Of a stretch of DNA of 64,000 nt, positions 8,831 to 16,452 are shown piece after piece (position 1 is the stretch's first letter; the number at the start of each line of letters is the position of its first letter). The translations under genes were made by a program, and so were the position numbers. This DNA comes from Palsa-948 sp964481195 (GTDB lineage: Bacteria > Bacteroidota > Bacteroidia > Palsa-948), in the NCBI GenBank assembly GCA_964481195.1, contig CAYZTB010000006.1, forward strand, positions 1-64,000. The letters are read 5' to 3'. Below the pieces are notes generated by a model. That model worked only from the letters and a program-made list of their open reading frames with translations, searched no databases and was not told the origin of the DNA.

Positions 8831-9154
8831 TTAGTTAGTGATTTTGTTTACCGCTTTTACTAGATCTTCCCAGGTTCCTTCCAATTCTTTTAGGAATTGT
8901 CTTCCTACTGGAGTTAGTTTGTAGTATTTGCGTGGTGGGCCTGTAGTAGATTCCTCCCATCGATAGGTGAGTAGCCCCAGGTTTTTAAGGCGCGTAAGAA
9001 GCGGATATAATGTTCCTTCCACCACCACTAACTTTGCGCCCTTCATCTTCTCGATGATCTCGGTAGGGTACGCATCGCCCTTGGTTAAAATGGAAAGGAT
9101 ACAAAACTCCAAAATCCCTTTGCGCATTTGTGCTTGTGTGTTTTCGCTATTCAT
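8831..9154 (-). CDS. PadR-family transcriptional regulator
   Basis: 107 residues, a typical short (subfamily 2) PadR protein. It is a winged-helix DNA-binding domain with the family hallmarks KGILEFCILSIL at 12-23, the recognition region with VVEGTLYPLLTRL near 44-56, and the wing RWEESTTGPPRKYYKLTPVG near 64-83, followed by a short dimerisation helix. PadR proteins repress membrane-stress or efflux genes and commonly their own operon. This one heads the PspC operon and is preceded by an inverted repeat that brackets its promoter region (9159-9169 and 9232-9242), with a TATCTTTG box between them (minus strand, 9195-9202). Confidence 0.93.
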   Translation of the reverse strand: MNSENTQAQMRKGILEFCILSILTKGDAYPTEIIEKMKGAKLVVVEGTLYPLLTRLKNLGLLTYRWEESTTGPPRKYYKLTPVGRQFLKELEGTWEDLVKAVNKITN

Positions 9155-9158
9155 ATTT

Positions 9159-9242
9159 TATATAGTATTTGGTTTAACATCTTACTTGACAATACAAAGA
9201 TATGTATTTAAACTAGTACCTTGTATCACATAATACTATATA
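9159..9242. promoter_or_regulatory. Inverted repeat bracketing the padR promoter (candidate operator)
   Basis: TATATAGTATT at 9159-9169 and its exact reverse complement at 9232-9242, 62 bases apart. The left arm begins 5 bases upstream of the padR start codon, and a TATCTTTG -7-like box for padR (minus strand, 9195-9202) lies between the arms. An 11-base perfect match is unlikely by chance even in AT-rich DNA, but binding by PadR is inference. Confidence 0.45.
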
Positions 9243-9291
9243 TTTTCAAACATTAGCCTAACTAGTTGATAATGAATGAGAATAATTTTAG

Positions 9292-9320
9292 TTGATTCGA
9301 TTCATTTCTATGTATTTTTG
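9292..9320 (+). promoter_or_regulatory. Bacteroidota-type promoter of the terC gene
   Basis: TTG at 9292-9294 and TATTTTTG at 9313-9320 with an 18-base spacer, matching the TTG / TAnnTTTG pattern of the Bacteroidota primary sigma factor. The start codon follows 17 bases later. Confidence 0.6.
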
Positions 9321-9337
9321 CGATTAGATAATTAATT

Positions 9338-10090
9338 ATGGATTTGCTTCAAAATTTTCAAGACCTATTTTCATTGGAAGCGGCACTAAGCATGCTTACC
9401 TTAACTATAATGGAGATAGTTTTAGGAATAGACAATATTATATTTATTGCCATTATTGCTAGTAAGCTACCCGATAGGGAATCTCAGCGGAAGGCGCGCT
9501 TTATAGGTTTAAGCTTAGCGCTTATAATGAGGATAGGGCTGTTGTTTAGTATTGCCTGGGTAACAGGACTTAAAGATCCATTATTTTATATAGGTGATTT
9601 TGGTGCAACAGGTAGAGATTTAATTTTATTTGCAGGCGGAGTATTTTTATTAGGAAAAACTACCATCGAAATACACCATAAGATAGAAGGTCATGGAGAG
9701 CAAGAGGTAAATGTAAAAACCATGGCAGTAAATGCAGTTGTAATGCAAATAGTATTTATTGATATCATCTTTTCTTTTGATTCAATCCTAACTGCCGTAG
9801 GTTTAGTTAGTAATGTTTTGATAATGGTGATTGCCGTTATCATTGCTATGATAATTATGCTGATTTTTTCTGAGCGTGTAAGTGATTTCATTAATAACCA
9901 TCCTACGATTAAAGTATTAGCTCTTGCCTTTTTATTAATGATTGGAATGGTATTGATAATGGATGCTTTTCATTATCATGTTCCTAAGCAATATATCTAT
10001 ATCTCTATGGCTTTCTCGTTGCTAGTTGAAGCTTTGAATATGAGGATGAGAAAAAAGCGTGCTGACAAGGGGACGCACTATGATGATTAG
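9338..10090 (+). CDS. TerC-family integral membrane protein
   Basis: 250 residues with about seven membrane helices. The family motifs are present: MEIVLGIDNIIFIAIIA at about 25-41 and the symmetry-related FIDIIFSFDSILTAVG at about 142-157, each with an intramembrane acidic residue. TerC proteins are linked to tellurite resistance and, in better-studied cases, to manganese export that metallates secreted enzymes; the substrate here cannot be read from sequence. The ATG at 9338 has a well-placed promoter. The gene ends one base before the stop of the convergent prenyltransferase gene, with no terminator hairpin visible. Confidence 0.92.
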   Translation: MDLLQNFQDLFSLEAALSMLTLTIMEIVLGIDNIIFIAIIASKLPDRESQRKARFIGLSLALIMRIGLLFSIAWVTGLKDPLFYIGDFGATGRDLILFAGGVFLLGKTTIEIHHKIEGHGEQEVNVKTMAVNAVVMQIVFIDIIFSFDSILTAVGLVSNVLIMVIAVIIAMIIMLIFSERVSDFINNHPTIKVLALAFLLMIGMVLIMDAFHYHVPKQYIYISMAFSLLVEALNMRMRKKRADKGTHYDD

Positions 10091-10091
10091 A

Positions 10092-10973
10092 TTATCCGGC
10101 AAATAATTCAAGTAAAAAAAATATTCCAAACAAAACACTCGCGAAACCGTTTGTGGTAAAAAATGCCAGATTTACCTTGTCTAAGTTATTGTGTTTTACA
10201 AGGGTGTGTTGGTAGATTAGTAACGCGATGAATATTGTTGAGCCTATCCAATACCATAAACCAAAATTAGTAAGCATTCCTGCAAACAGAATTACTGAGG
10301 CGGAAATAATATGCAGTGCTCTGGAAAGTACAAGTGCATTCTTTTTTCCAAGCAACACAGGAATCGATTTTAACTTATTTACTTTATCAAACTCTTCATC
10401 TTGCAATGCATAGATAATATCAAAGCCGCTTACCCAAAATAAAACTACCAATGAATAGAACAGGGGTAGTAAATTAAATTTACCAGTAACAGCCAAATAG
10501 GCTCCAATAGGCGCTAGCGATAACCCAAGGCCAAGGACTAGGTGGCAAAGCGGAGTAAATCGTTTGGTGTAGCTATAGCCTAATACTACAGCAAGGGCAA
10601 CTGGCGATAAGTAAAAGCAAATAGCATTAATGAAAAATGTTGTTACAATAAACAGCAGACAATTTAAAATGATAAAAAGCAAGGCATTGTTTTGAGTGAT
10701 TAGCCCACTCGGGATTTCCCGAATTTTTGTTCTAGCATTTTCTTTATCAAATTTATAGTCAGCCAACCTATTAAATGCCATGGCTGCATTTCTTGCAAAG
10801 ACCATACAAACTATTACTTTGGCAAATAAAAACCAGTTTATGGTTGTTTCACTCTCATAGAATGAAGACAAATTAAAACGATACCCTAGGAAAAAACCTA
10901 TTAATGCAAATGGCATTGCAAAAATAGTGTGGCTAAATTTAATTAAAGACAAATAGTTCTTTACGGTACTCAT
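10092..10973 (-). CDS. mqnP: UbiA-family prenyltransferase, probably MqnP of the futalosine menaquinone pathway
   Basis: 293 residues with about eight or nine membrane helices. The first prenyl-diphosphate-binding motif is NRLADYKFDKENARTKIR from residue 68, of the NRxxD..D..N.RT type typical of MqnP and UbiA rather than the NDxxD of MenA. The second Asp-rich motif is LQDEEFDKVNKLKSIP near 190-205. MqnP attaches a polyprenyl tail to the dihydroxynaphthoate-type precursor in the cytoplasmic membrane. No other menaquinone gene is in the window, so assignment rests on motif style; UbiA-like function on another aromatic acid is the alternative. A divergent palindromic promoter separates it from the methyltransferase gene. 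Confidence 0.75.
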   Translation of the reverse strand: MSTVKNYLSLIKFSHTIFAMPFALIGFFLGYRFNLSSFYESETTINWFLFAKVIVCMVFARNAAMAFNRLADYKFDKENARTKIREIPSGLITQNNALLFIILNCLLFIVTTFFINAICFYLSPVALAVVLGYSYTKRFTPLCHLVLGLGLSLAPIGAYLAVTGKFNLLPLFYSLVVLFWVSGFDIIYALQDEEFDKVNKLKSIPVLLGKKNALVLSRALHIISASVILFAGMLTNFGLWYWIGSTIFIALLIYQHTLVKHNNLDKVNLAFFTTNGFASVLFGIFFLLELFAG

Positions 10974-11003
10974 AAGAAGTTAGTATCAAAGAGGTAGTTG
11001 TAA

Positions 11004-11060
11004 TTTGAAAACGAATATACGAATCGCATTCCATTCGTATATTCGCTATCGTATTTCAAA
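11004..11060. promoter_or_regulatory. Palindromic divergent promoter between mqnP and the TrmH-type gene
   Basis: A 13-base perfect inverted repeat, CGAATATACGAAT (11012-11024) and ATTCGTATATTCG (11033-11045), has an 8-base centre. Each arm contains TATATTCG reading outward, a -7-like box for the gene on that side: plus strand 11038-11045, 24 bases before the methyltransferase ATG, and minus strand 11019-11012, 38 bases before the prenyltransferase ATG. Outer arms TTTGAAA (11004-11010) and TTTCAAA (11054-11060) extend the symmetry. Confidence 0.55.
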
Positions 11061-11069
11061 AAACATATA

Positions 11070-11858
11070 ATGGAAGAAAAGATTATTAGCACCTCTAATC
11101 CTCGTATAAAAAATGTTCTTAAGCTTAAAGAGAAGGCTTCTGAAAGAAAACAGCAAGATTTGATGGTTGTTGAGGGGCTTAGAGAGATACTGATGGCTAG
11201 GGAAAATGGATTTGATATTAAAACCCTATTTGTTTGCGATGAAATATCCGGTAAAAAAAGTAAGGAATTGGTTTCTTCAGCTTCTCATTTAGTATGGATA
11301 AGTAAAGAGGTGTTTCATAAAATTACGTATCGCGAAAACTCAGATGGACTCTTAGCTCTTGTTAAGCCTAAGCATTTGCGGTTAAAGAATTTAAAGCTTT
11401 CTGATAATCCTTTAATAATCGTTTTAGAATCTGTTGAAAAGCCTGGCAACCTTGGTGCGATACTACGTACGGCAGATGCTTCGGGTGTTGAGGCGCTGAT
11501 AGTTTGTAATCCTAAGACTGATATTTATAATCCCAATGTGATTCGTTCAAGTATAGGCTGCATTTTTTCTAAGCAGGTAGTTGGGGAAAGTATAGACGTG
11601 GTAATCGCATTTTTAAAAGAAAAGAAAATCAAAACCTATGCTGCAGCTTTAACTGCTCATAAAAACTATACGAAAGCTGATTTTAGTTTGCCCTCTGCCA
11701 TTGTTTTAGGCACGGAGGCGGATGGGCTGTCGGATGCATGGCTTAAAGCATCAGACGAACAAATTAAAATTCCCATGTTAGGTAAAACAGATTCGCTAAA
11801 TGTGTCGGCTAGCTGTGCGGTAATTGTGTACGAAGCAGTAAGGCAGCGTGCTACTTAG
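11070..11858 (+). CDS. TrmH/SpoU-family RNA 2'-O-methyltransferase
   Basis: 262 residues. The N-terminal substrate-binding domain (SpoU_sub_bind type, about 5-100) is followed by the SPOUT trefoil-knot domain (about 115-260). All three family motifs are present: EKPGNLGAILRTADASGV at 123-140 (motif 1, with the conserved N and R), IVLGTEADGLSD at 211-222 (motif 2) and IPMLGKTDSLNVSASCAV at 234-251 (motif 3). It methylates ribose 2'-OH in rRNA or tRNA using SAM; the target cannot be decided. RlmB-like 23S rRNA methylation is one possibility. The 3' end overlaps the convergent subtilase gene by 8 bases. Confidence 0.92.
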   Translation: MEEKIISTSNPRIKNVLKLKEKASERKQQDLMVVEGLREILMARENGFDIKTLFVCDEISGKKSKELVSSASHLVWISKEVFHKITYRENSDGLLALVKPKHLRLKNLKLSDNPLIIVLESVEKPGNLGAILRTADASGVEALIVCNPKTDIYNPNVIRSSIGCIFSKQVVGESIDVVIAFLKEKKIKTYAAALTAHKNYTKADFSLPSAIVLGTEADGLSDAWLKASDEQIKIPMLGKTDSLNVSASCAVIVYEAVRQRAT

Positions 11859-13989
11859 CAACAATCATTTTTTTGGTTGTAACTACACTTCCTTCTTTTT
11901 TAAAAGTGCAATAATAGATTCCATTTGGAGCATTAAGTTCAAGAGATATATTTTCTGAACTTATGTTCGATTGGAATATTTTTTTTCCTAGTAAACTGTA
12001 AATTATTAATTCATTAATTCCTGAGGGGATATTGGCAATAACTAGCCTTCCAAATGATGGATTTGGATATATTATAATATCCTTATTATCAGTATTATAT
12101 ATATCATTATTAGAAGTAGCACATCCGGTAAGTGTGTTAAATGCATCTGCCTTTCCATAGCCCCAATTATTGTCAGGTAAATTAGTGCTGGTAAACACAT
12201 CCAGCCGAGCGCAATTTGTAATCGTATTTTTTACTGTTTGCCAATTAGCAAATGGTTGCATTTGTAAATATAAAGCGGCAATACCAGCAACTGAAGGTGA
12301 TGCGTTTGATGTGCCACCATCCAGCTTATGAAAGCCACCTTGAGCCAAATTAGTAGTGTTGCCCAGAGAAATACTTTGAGCTGACATTGATAAGGGAATT
12401 GCTCCTAAGGTCCAGTCGCCTGGAGAGGTTATGTCTGGTTTAATTCTTCCATCCCGGGTTGGCCCTTTGCTAGATGAAGAGAATAAATTACCTGGTACTC
12501 TAGTGTTATCAAATTGTAAAATAGTGTCATAATCAAAATATTGATTTCTGTTGGTGTAATTTCCAACAGTAATGACCTCACCTAAACATTGGAAACTACT
12601 TGCCATATTTGATTTTAAGTCTGGTTGTTTATATTTTTTTAAGGGAGAATAGATTAATGAGTCAGCCAGATTTGCAGTTTCTAAATCAAATGACCAAGCA
12701 TCAAACTTGCCGGATCCTGTAGTCATAAGTCTCCAAAAATATGTTGTAGTATCAGGTGTTATTGAGAATTCCATGGAGTTCACGCCCATATATAGATCTC
12801 CGTAAGTTATCATTGTGCACATTTTGTTTGTACCATTATAAATAGTATCATATCCTAATACTCCTATGTGTGGAGCAATCCCAGAGAAAGCAGTATTTCC
12901 TCTAAAGGAGTAAGTAGGGGTTACTTTGTCTGCGCCAATGGAAAATTGAATATTACTAAAGTCTGAGGTAGAGGCGTACATGCCAATGTATGCAGAGCCA
13001 GATAGCCACGAAAATGTAGTATCACTGGTTACGTTATGTCCTGCATGAATAGCTAAATCTCCGGCATTGCCAGCTGCTGCTACAAAGCTTCTGCTTGGTT
13101 GTGCAATAATTTGATTTTTTATTATTTGTGCTTCCAGATTTAAGCCATCGTGTGAACCGTAGTAATCTCCAATACTAACATTAATAACGCATGGTTTTCC
13201 AAGTAGAGCAGCTTTGTCGTAAATATATTTAGTCGCATCGGCAATACCATTTGCAGCATTAAAATCCAGCGCTACAAATATGATATCAGCATTGGGTGCA
13301 ACACCTTTGTATTTGTTCATAGCAAGGCCATTGCCGGCTGCAATGGAAGAAACGTGAGTTCCATGCCCATAATTGGTAAGCGCAGTTGTTAAGTGGGCAG
13401 TAGCTTTGCCGTTATCAATATCGGTGTTGTTCCATTCTTGGCCATAATTAAAAGGAAGAGGTGGCACGGAGTCATTTAATACTTGATCCCATAAAAATTT
13501 AATTCTAGTTTTTCCGGTGCTATCTTTAAAGTCTGGATGTGTATAATCAATACCGGTGTCAATGATTCCCATCACAACGCCATCGCCTTTATAGGGTTGA
13601 GCTAATGGACCGCTACCATTGTGTACAGGTATCACTCGGGTGTGAATCAGCATGGTGTCGCTGAGTGTTTGTAGTTTGGAGTAAGGGCTTTTAGTTTCAA
13701 TGCGATTTACAAAAGTTTGATCTGCTAACACCGTTAAAAATTTTGCTTGTAGGCTTATGGAGGCAATATCATCTGCTGAATAGTAGAAGGAGCCGTCATG
13801 TTGTTCTGTGAATATTTTTATTTCGCGTACAGAACCTTTGACAAGCATTTTAATATTTTTTTCTTTATTTGAACCATCTGCAGCAATTAAGGCAGCTCCA
13901 AAATTCATTTTTACATTTTTTTGGGCATGGCAAGCCTGATGTAAAATAGAAAAGAAAACAAAGGGAAGGATAATTAACAATCTATTCAT
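11851..13989 (-). CDS. Secreted S8 (subtilisin-like) serine peptidase with T9SS sorting domain
   Basis: 712 residues. Signal peptide about 1-22. Catalytic triad: D144 in GIIDTGIDYTHPDF, H209 in NYGHGTHVSSIAAG and S561 in GGTSNASPSVAGIAALYLQ; the oxyanion-region AAAGNAG is at about 304-310. A beta-sandwich-like insertion (about 320-450) separates the His and Ser blocks. The C-terminus (about 635-712) is a type A T9SS sorting domain: IIIYPNPSFGRL, a beta-sandwich, then GIYYCTFKKEGS and KKMIVAK. The protein should be exported by Sec and then across the outer membrane by the type IX system, and is probably an extracellular protease used in nutrient acquisition. A TATCTTTG box on the minus strand (14010-14017) may be its -7 element. 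Confidence 0.94.
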   Translation of the reverse strand: MNRLLIILPFVFFSILHQACHAQKNVKMNFGAALIAADGSNKEKNIKMLVKGSVREIKIFTEQHDGSFYYSADDIASISLQAKFLTVLADQTFVNRIETKSPYSKLQTLSDTMLIHTRVIPVHNGSGPLAQPYKGDGVVMGIIDTGIDYTHPDFKDSTGKTRIKFLWDQVLNDSVPPLPFNYGQEWNNTDIDNGKATAHLTTALTNYGHGTHVSSIAAGNGLAMNKYKGVAPNADIIFVALDFNAANGIADATKYIYDKAALLGKPCVINVSIGDYYGSHDGLNLEAQIIKNQIIAQPSRSFVAAAGNAGDLAIHAGHNVTSDTTFSWLSGSAYIGMYASTSDFSNIQFSIGADKVTPTYSFRGNTAFSGIAPHIGVLGYDTIYNGTNKMCTMITYGDLYMGVNSMEFSITPDTTTYFWRLMTTGSGKFDAWSFDLETANLADSLIYSPLKKYKQPDLKSNMASSFQCLGEVITVGNYTNRNQYFDYDTILQFDNTRVPGNLFSSSSKGPTRDGRIKPDITSPGDWTLGAIPLSMSAQSISLGNTTNLAQGGFHKLDGGTSNASPSVAGIAALYLQMQPFANWQTVKNTITNCARLDVFTSTNLPDNNWGYGKADAFNTLTGCATSNNDIYNTDNKDIIIYPNPSFGRLVIANIPSGINELIIYSLLGKKIFQSNISSENISLELNAPNGIYYCTFKKEGSVVTTKKMIVAK

Positions 13990-14092
13990 TTAATGAAAGC
14001 TATGAAATTCAAAGATAATGATATTAATAATTAATCGGAACAGTTTTTGATTTATATGCTTAACATAGTTTATTAACTTCGTATCTAGAAAA

Positions 14093-14755
14093 ATGAACAA
14101 ATCATACCTCCATAAGCAGTTTTTTACTATTCTTTTTTTTGTAGCAATATATGTTAATGCATTTGGGCAGCAAAAAACCATACAATATGATAGGGATTTT
14201 CAATTTAGAGAGGGGGTTTATTTTACCTATTTAGATTTTAAAAATAACAATCCAATTCCTACCTCTAAAATTATTTCAGACTACAATAAAAATAATCGTG
14301 ATTTTATTAGTAGCGTTTTAAATAAGCCAGATTTTAAATATATAGATGGCTTTGGTAAAGAGAATACGTATACATCAAATCAAATTTGGGGCTATTGCTC
14401 CAATGGAACAATCTTTGTGAATCACGGTACAGATTTCAATAGGGTTAATATTATCGGAAGTATTTGTCACTTTGTCGCTACTGTTAAAGTTCGCATTAGC
14501 GCTGCAGACCCTTTTTATAATAATCAACCTTTTGGATCACAAGATAGGTTTACTTATTCCACAGAGCAATTTGTAATAGACTATGAGTCAGGAAAAATCC
14601 TTCCTTTCTCCACAGGAAATATGGAAGCACTCCTTTCTAGAGATGAATTAATTTATCAGGAATTTAATGCTCTTAAGAACAGAAAAAAAAGAGAATCGAT
14701 ATTTTTATATTTGAGAAAATATAATGAAAAGCATCCTATTTATTTTCTAGAGTAG
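14093..14755 (+). CDS. Secreted or periplasmic protein of unknown function
   Basis: 220 residues. A signal peptide with hydrophobic core at about 9-24 ends at NAFGQQ. The mature part reads as a beta-rich globular domain beginning FREGVYFTYLDFKNNNPIP. A central hydrophobic segment at about 120-135 (IIGSICHFVATVKVRIS) is too short and polar for a membrane helix, and a basic helix (NRKKRESIFLYLRKYNEKHP) closes the protein. The pattern is common among uncharacterised secreted proteins of Bacteroidota, but I do not recognise a named family. A TAACTTCG box at 14074-14081, with a TTG at 14047-14049, is a possible promoter. It stands alone between oppositely oriented genes. Confidence 0.7.
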   Translation: MNKSYLHKQFFTILFFVAIYVNAFGQQKTIQYDRDFQFREGVYFTYLDFKNNNPIPTSKIISDYNKNNRDFISSVLNKPDFKYIDGFGKENTYTSNQIWGYCSNGTIFVNHGTDFNRVNIIGSICHFVATVKVRISAADPFYNNQPFGSQDRFTYSTEQFVIDYESGKILPFSTGNMEALLSRDELIYQEFNALKNRKKRESIFLYLRKYNEKHPIYFLE

Positions 14756-14803
14756 GTTATGCTTTAGGCTTTGACGTGTCTAATAATAATTGAAACAGGT
14801 ATA

Positions 14804-16042
14804 CTATTTTATTTCTTCATAAGGATTTTCATTCTTTTCTTCCCCTAAAATTATCCTGCTAGCTTCAGAGAATTCTGTTTTAGTAAACATAAGCCCAATC
14901 ATCATGATTAAGCTAGAAACAATAATTACATAGTAAATAATCCCATCATTAAATACGGTTGATTGTAAGCCAACAGGAATGCTGTAAAATAATACTACGG
15001 TTACTAGCCCTCTAGGAGCAATAAACAGCTCTGGGATCACATGGGTTTTAGAAATAAAACGAAGAAAGATAAATCTAACAAAAAGAATACATGCAATAAT
15101 TGCTGATCCGGTTATTATTACTTCAGGTTCAATGAGTGAAAAAATATTCATGGTATATCCAAATAAAATAAAAAAGAAGGTGCGAATCAGGAAAGCCGAT
15201 TCGGCAGTAAGTAATTTTAACTCCGCAGTAACCGAAGACATTTTTTCAAGATGTAAGATTTCGGCAAACTTCCCTTTTATGAAATATTTATTATTGTTTA
15301 GCATCATGCCAAACACAAGGATTAAAAGCAGGGAGGGGAGGTGAAACACTTTTCCAATGGCGTAGATGAGTATTAGAATAGCAAAAATCAAGAATGATTT
15401 AATATGTGTCTTTAAGCTGTTAAGCATAAGCACTAAAAATGCAGAGCTCACTATTGAAATAATAATGATGTAAAATAGGTTTAGGAAAAAATCTACAAAA
15501 GATTCCGAAGACATTACATTATCCAGAATGGCAAAATTAAAAACCATAATTCCTATAATATCTGAAAAGGTAGATTCGTAGATAATGAACTCTTTTTTAT
15601 GTTCGCTTAAACCCTTTACTGAAGGAATTGCAATTGCGCTACTAATAACACCCATGGGAATCGAATACACCATCGCATTTTGTATGCTCATGCCAAGGTG
15701 ATAATGCAAAATAGAGTATATGAGCCCACTCGTTCCTGCTAATATGAGTATTGATGATAGAAGCGACTTGCCTATTAATGGCAATTTGCTTTTAGTTACT
15801 TCTAAATCTAAAGAGCCTTCTAGAACTATCATGATTAAGCCAATGACTCCAAATAGGTCTAGAAAAAATCTAGTGCCTTCTATTTGGATTCCCAATCGGT
15901 CTCCAAGTATCTTTATGCCTACACCCGTTGAAAGCAATAAAATTACTGAAGGTATTTTTATTGACTTTGCTATCATATTAAATAAATAGGATAGAATAGT
16001 CAGAGAGCTGAGTGTAATTATTATGTTATTTACTTCGTTCAT
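14804..16042 (-). CDS. Cation:proton antiporter (CPA family)
   Basis: 412 residues with about eleven to twelve membrane helices. The N-terminal part has the CPA-type phrase IPSVILLLSTGVGIKILG and the paired segment GVIGLIMIVLEGSLDLEV at about 65-82. IPMGVISSAIAIPSV (about 130) corresponds to the unwound-helix region, and ESTFSDIIGIMVFN (about 155-168) contains the acidic pair expected at the ion-binding site. FIAPRGLVTVVLFYSIP near 345 matches the PRG motif of bacterial NhaP/CPA1 exchangers. It exchanges Na+ or K+ for protons at the inner membrane; ion choice is not decidable. It shares strand and neighbourhood with another antiporter (18268-19545), suggesting a pH/salt homeostasis cluster. 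Confidence 0.88.
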   Translation of the reverse strand: MNEVNNIIITLSSLTILSYLFNMIAKSIKIPSVILLLSTGVGIKILGDRLGIQIEGTRFFLDLFGVIGLIMIVLEGSLDLEVTKSKLPLIGKSLLSSILILAGTSGLIYSILHYHLGMSIQNAMVYSIPMGVISSAIAIPSVKGLSEHKKEFIIYESTFSDIIGIMVFNFAILDNVMSSESFVDFFLNLFYIIIISIVSSAFLVLMLNSLKTHIKSFLIFAILILIYAIGKVFHLPSLLLILVFGMMLNNNKYFIKGKFAEILHLEKMSSVTAELKLLTAESAFLIRTFFFILFGYTMNIFSLIEPEVIITGSAIIACILFVRFIFLRFISKTHVIPELFIAPRGLVTVVLFYSIPVGLQSTVFNDGIIYYVIIVSSLIMMIGLMFTKTEFSEASRIILGEEKNENPYEEIK

Positions 16043-16107
16043 TTATGATTTGTGTAAAGTAGAGAATAAGCAAAATTAAACAATGAATGGTAAAATGTTC
16101 AATGGTA

Positions 16108-16428
16108 TCAAATAGCCTTCTTGCTTTTTCTTGCAGTAATTTTCTGCACTTTTTTTCTTCTCATGATTTTTAGTAGGCCATCCACAGAAGTTGAGATAGA
16201 CTTTTCAAGCGATTCAGAATTTTTTTTAATAAAGTGATCATTTCCTTTAATGACTAAACGAATTTCACAATACTGATTTTTTGTACTTTTCTTTTCGCCT
16301 TCATAAAGGGTTACATCTGCTCGTATAATGCTTTCATTTTGTATAAATAATTTCTTTATTTTTTTATTTGTAAATTCTTTTAATGATGAGCTGGCTTTAA
16401 AGTTTACTGATTGAATTGTTGTTTTCAT
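16108..16428 (-). CDS. hpf: Ribosome hibernation-promoting factor (short HPF/RaiA family)
   Basis: 106 residues, the length of a short HPF. The family pattern is visible: MKTTIQSVNFKASSSLKEFT (strand then helix), a central EGEKKSTKNQYCEIRLVIKG strand pair, and a helix with SLEKSISTSVDGLLKIMRRKK, followed by a lysine-rich tail. It binds the 30S subunit near the decoding centre in stationary phase and blocks translation; short HPFs favour 100S dimers in model bacteria. It sits 24 bases downstream of the APC permease gene and 65 upstream of the antiporter gene on the same strand, so it is probably co-transcribed with transporters. Confidence 0.88.
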   Translation of the reverse strand: MKTTIQSVNFKASSSLKEFTNKKIKKLFIQNESIIRADVTLYEGEKKSTKNQYCEIRLVIKGNDHFIKKNSESLEKSISTSVDGLLKIMRRKKVQKITARKSKKAI

Positions 16429-16452
16429 ATTGCAAGGTAGTTTTATTTGTTA

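Noticed and set aside
13990..14181. Minus-strand ORF of 63 residues covering the start of the secreted unknown protein
   Set aside because: It overlaps a signal-peptide-bearing gene and has no conserved features.
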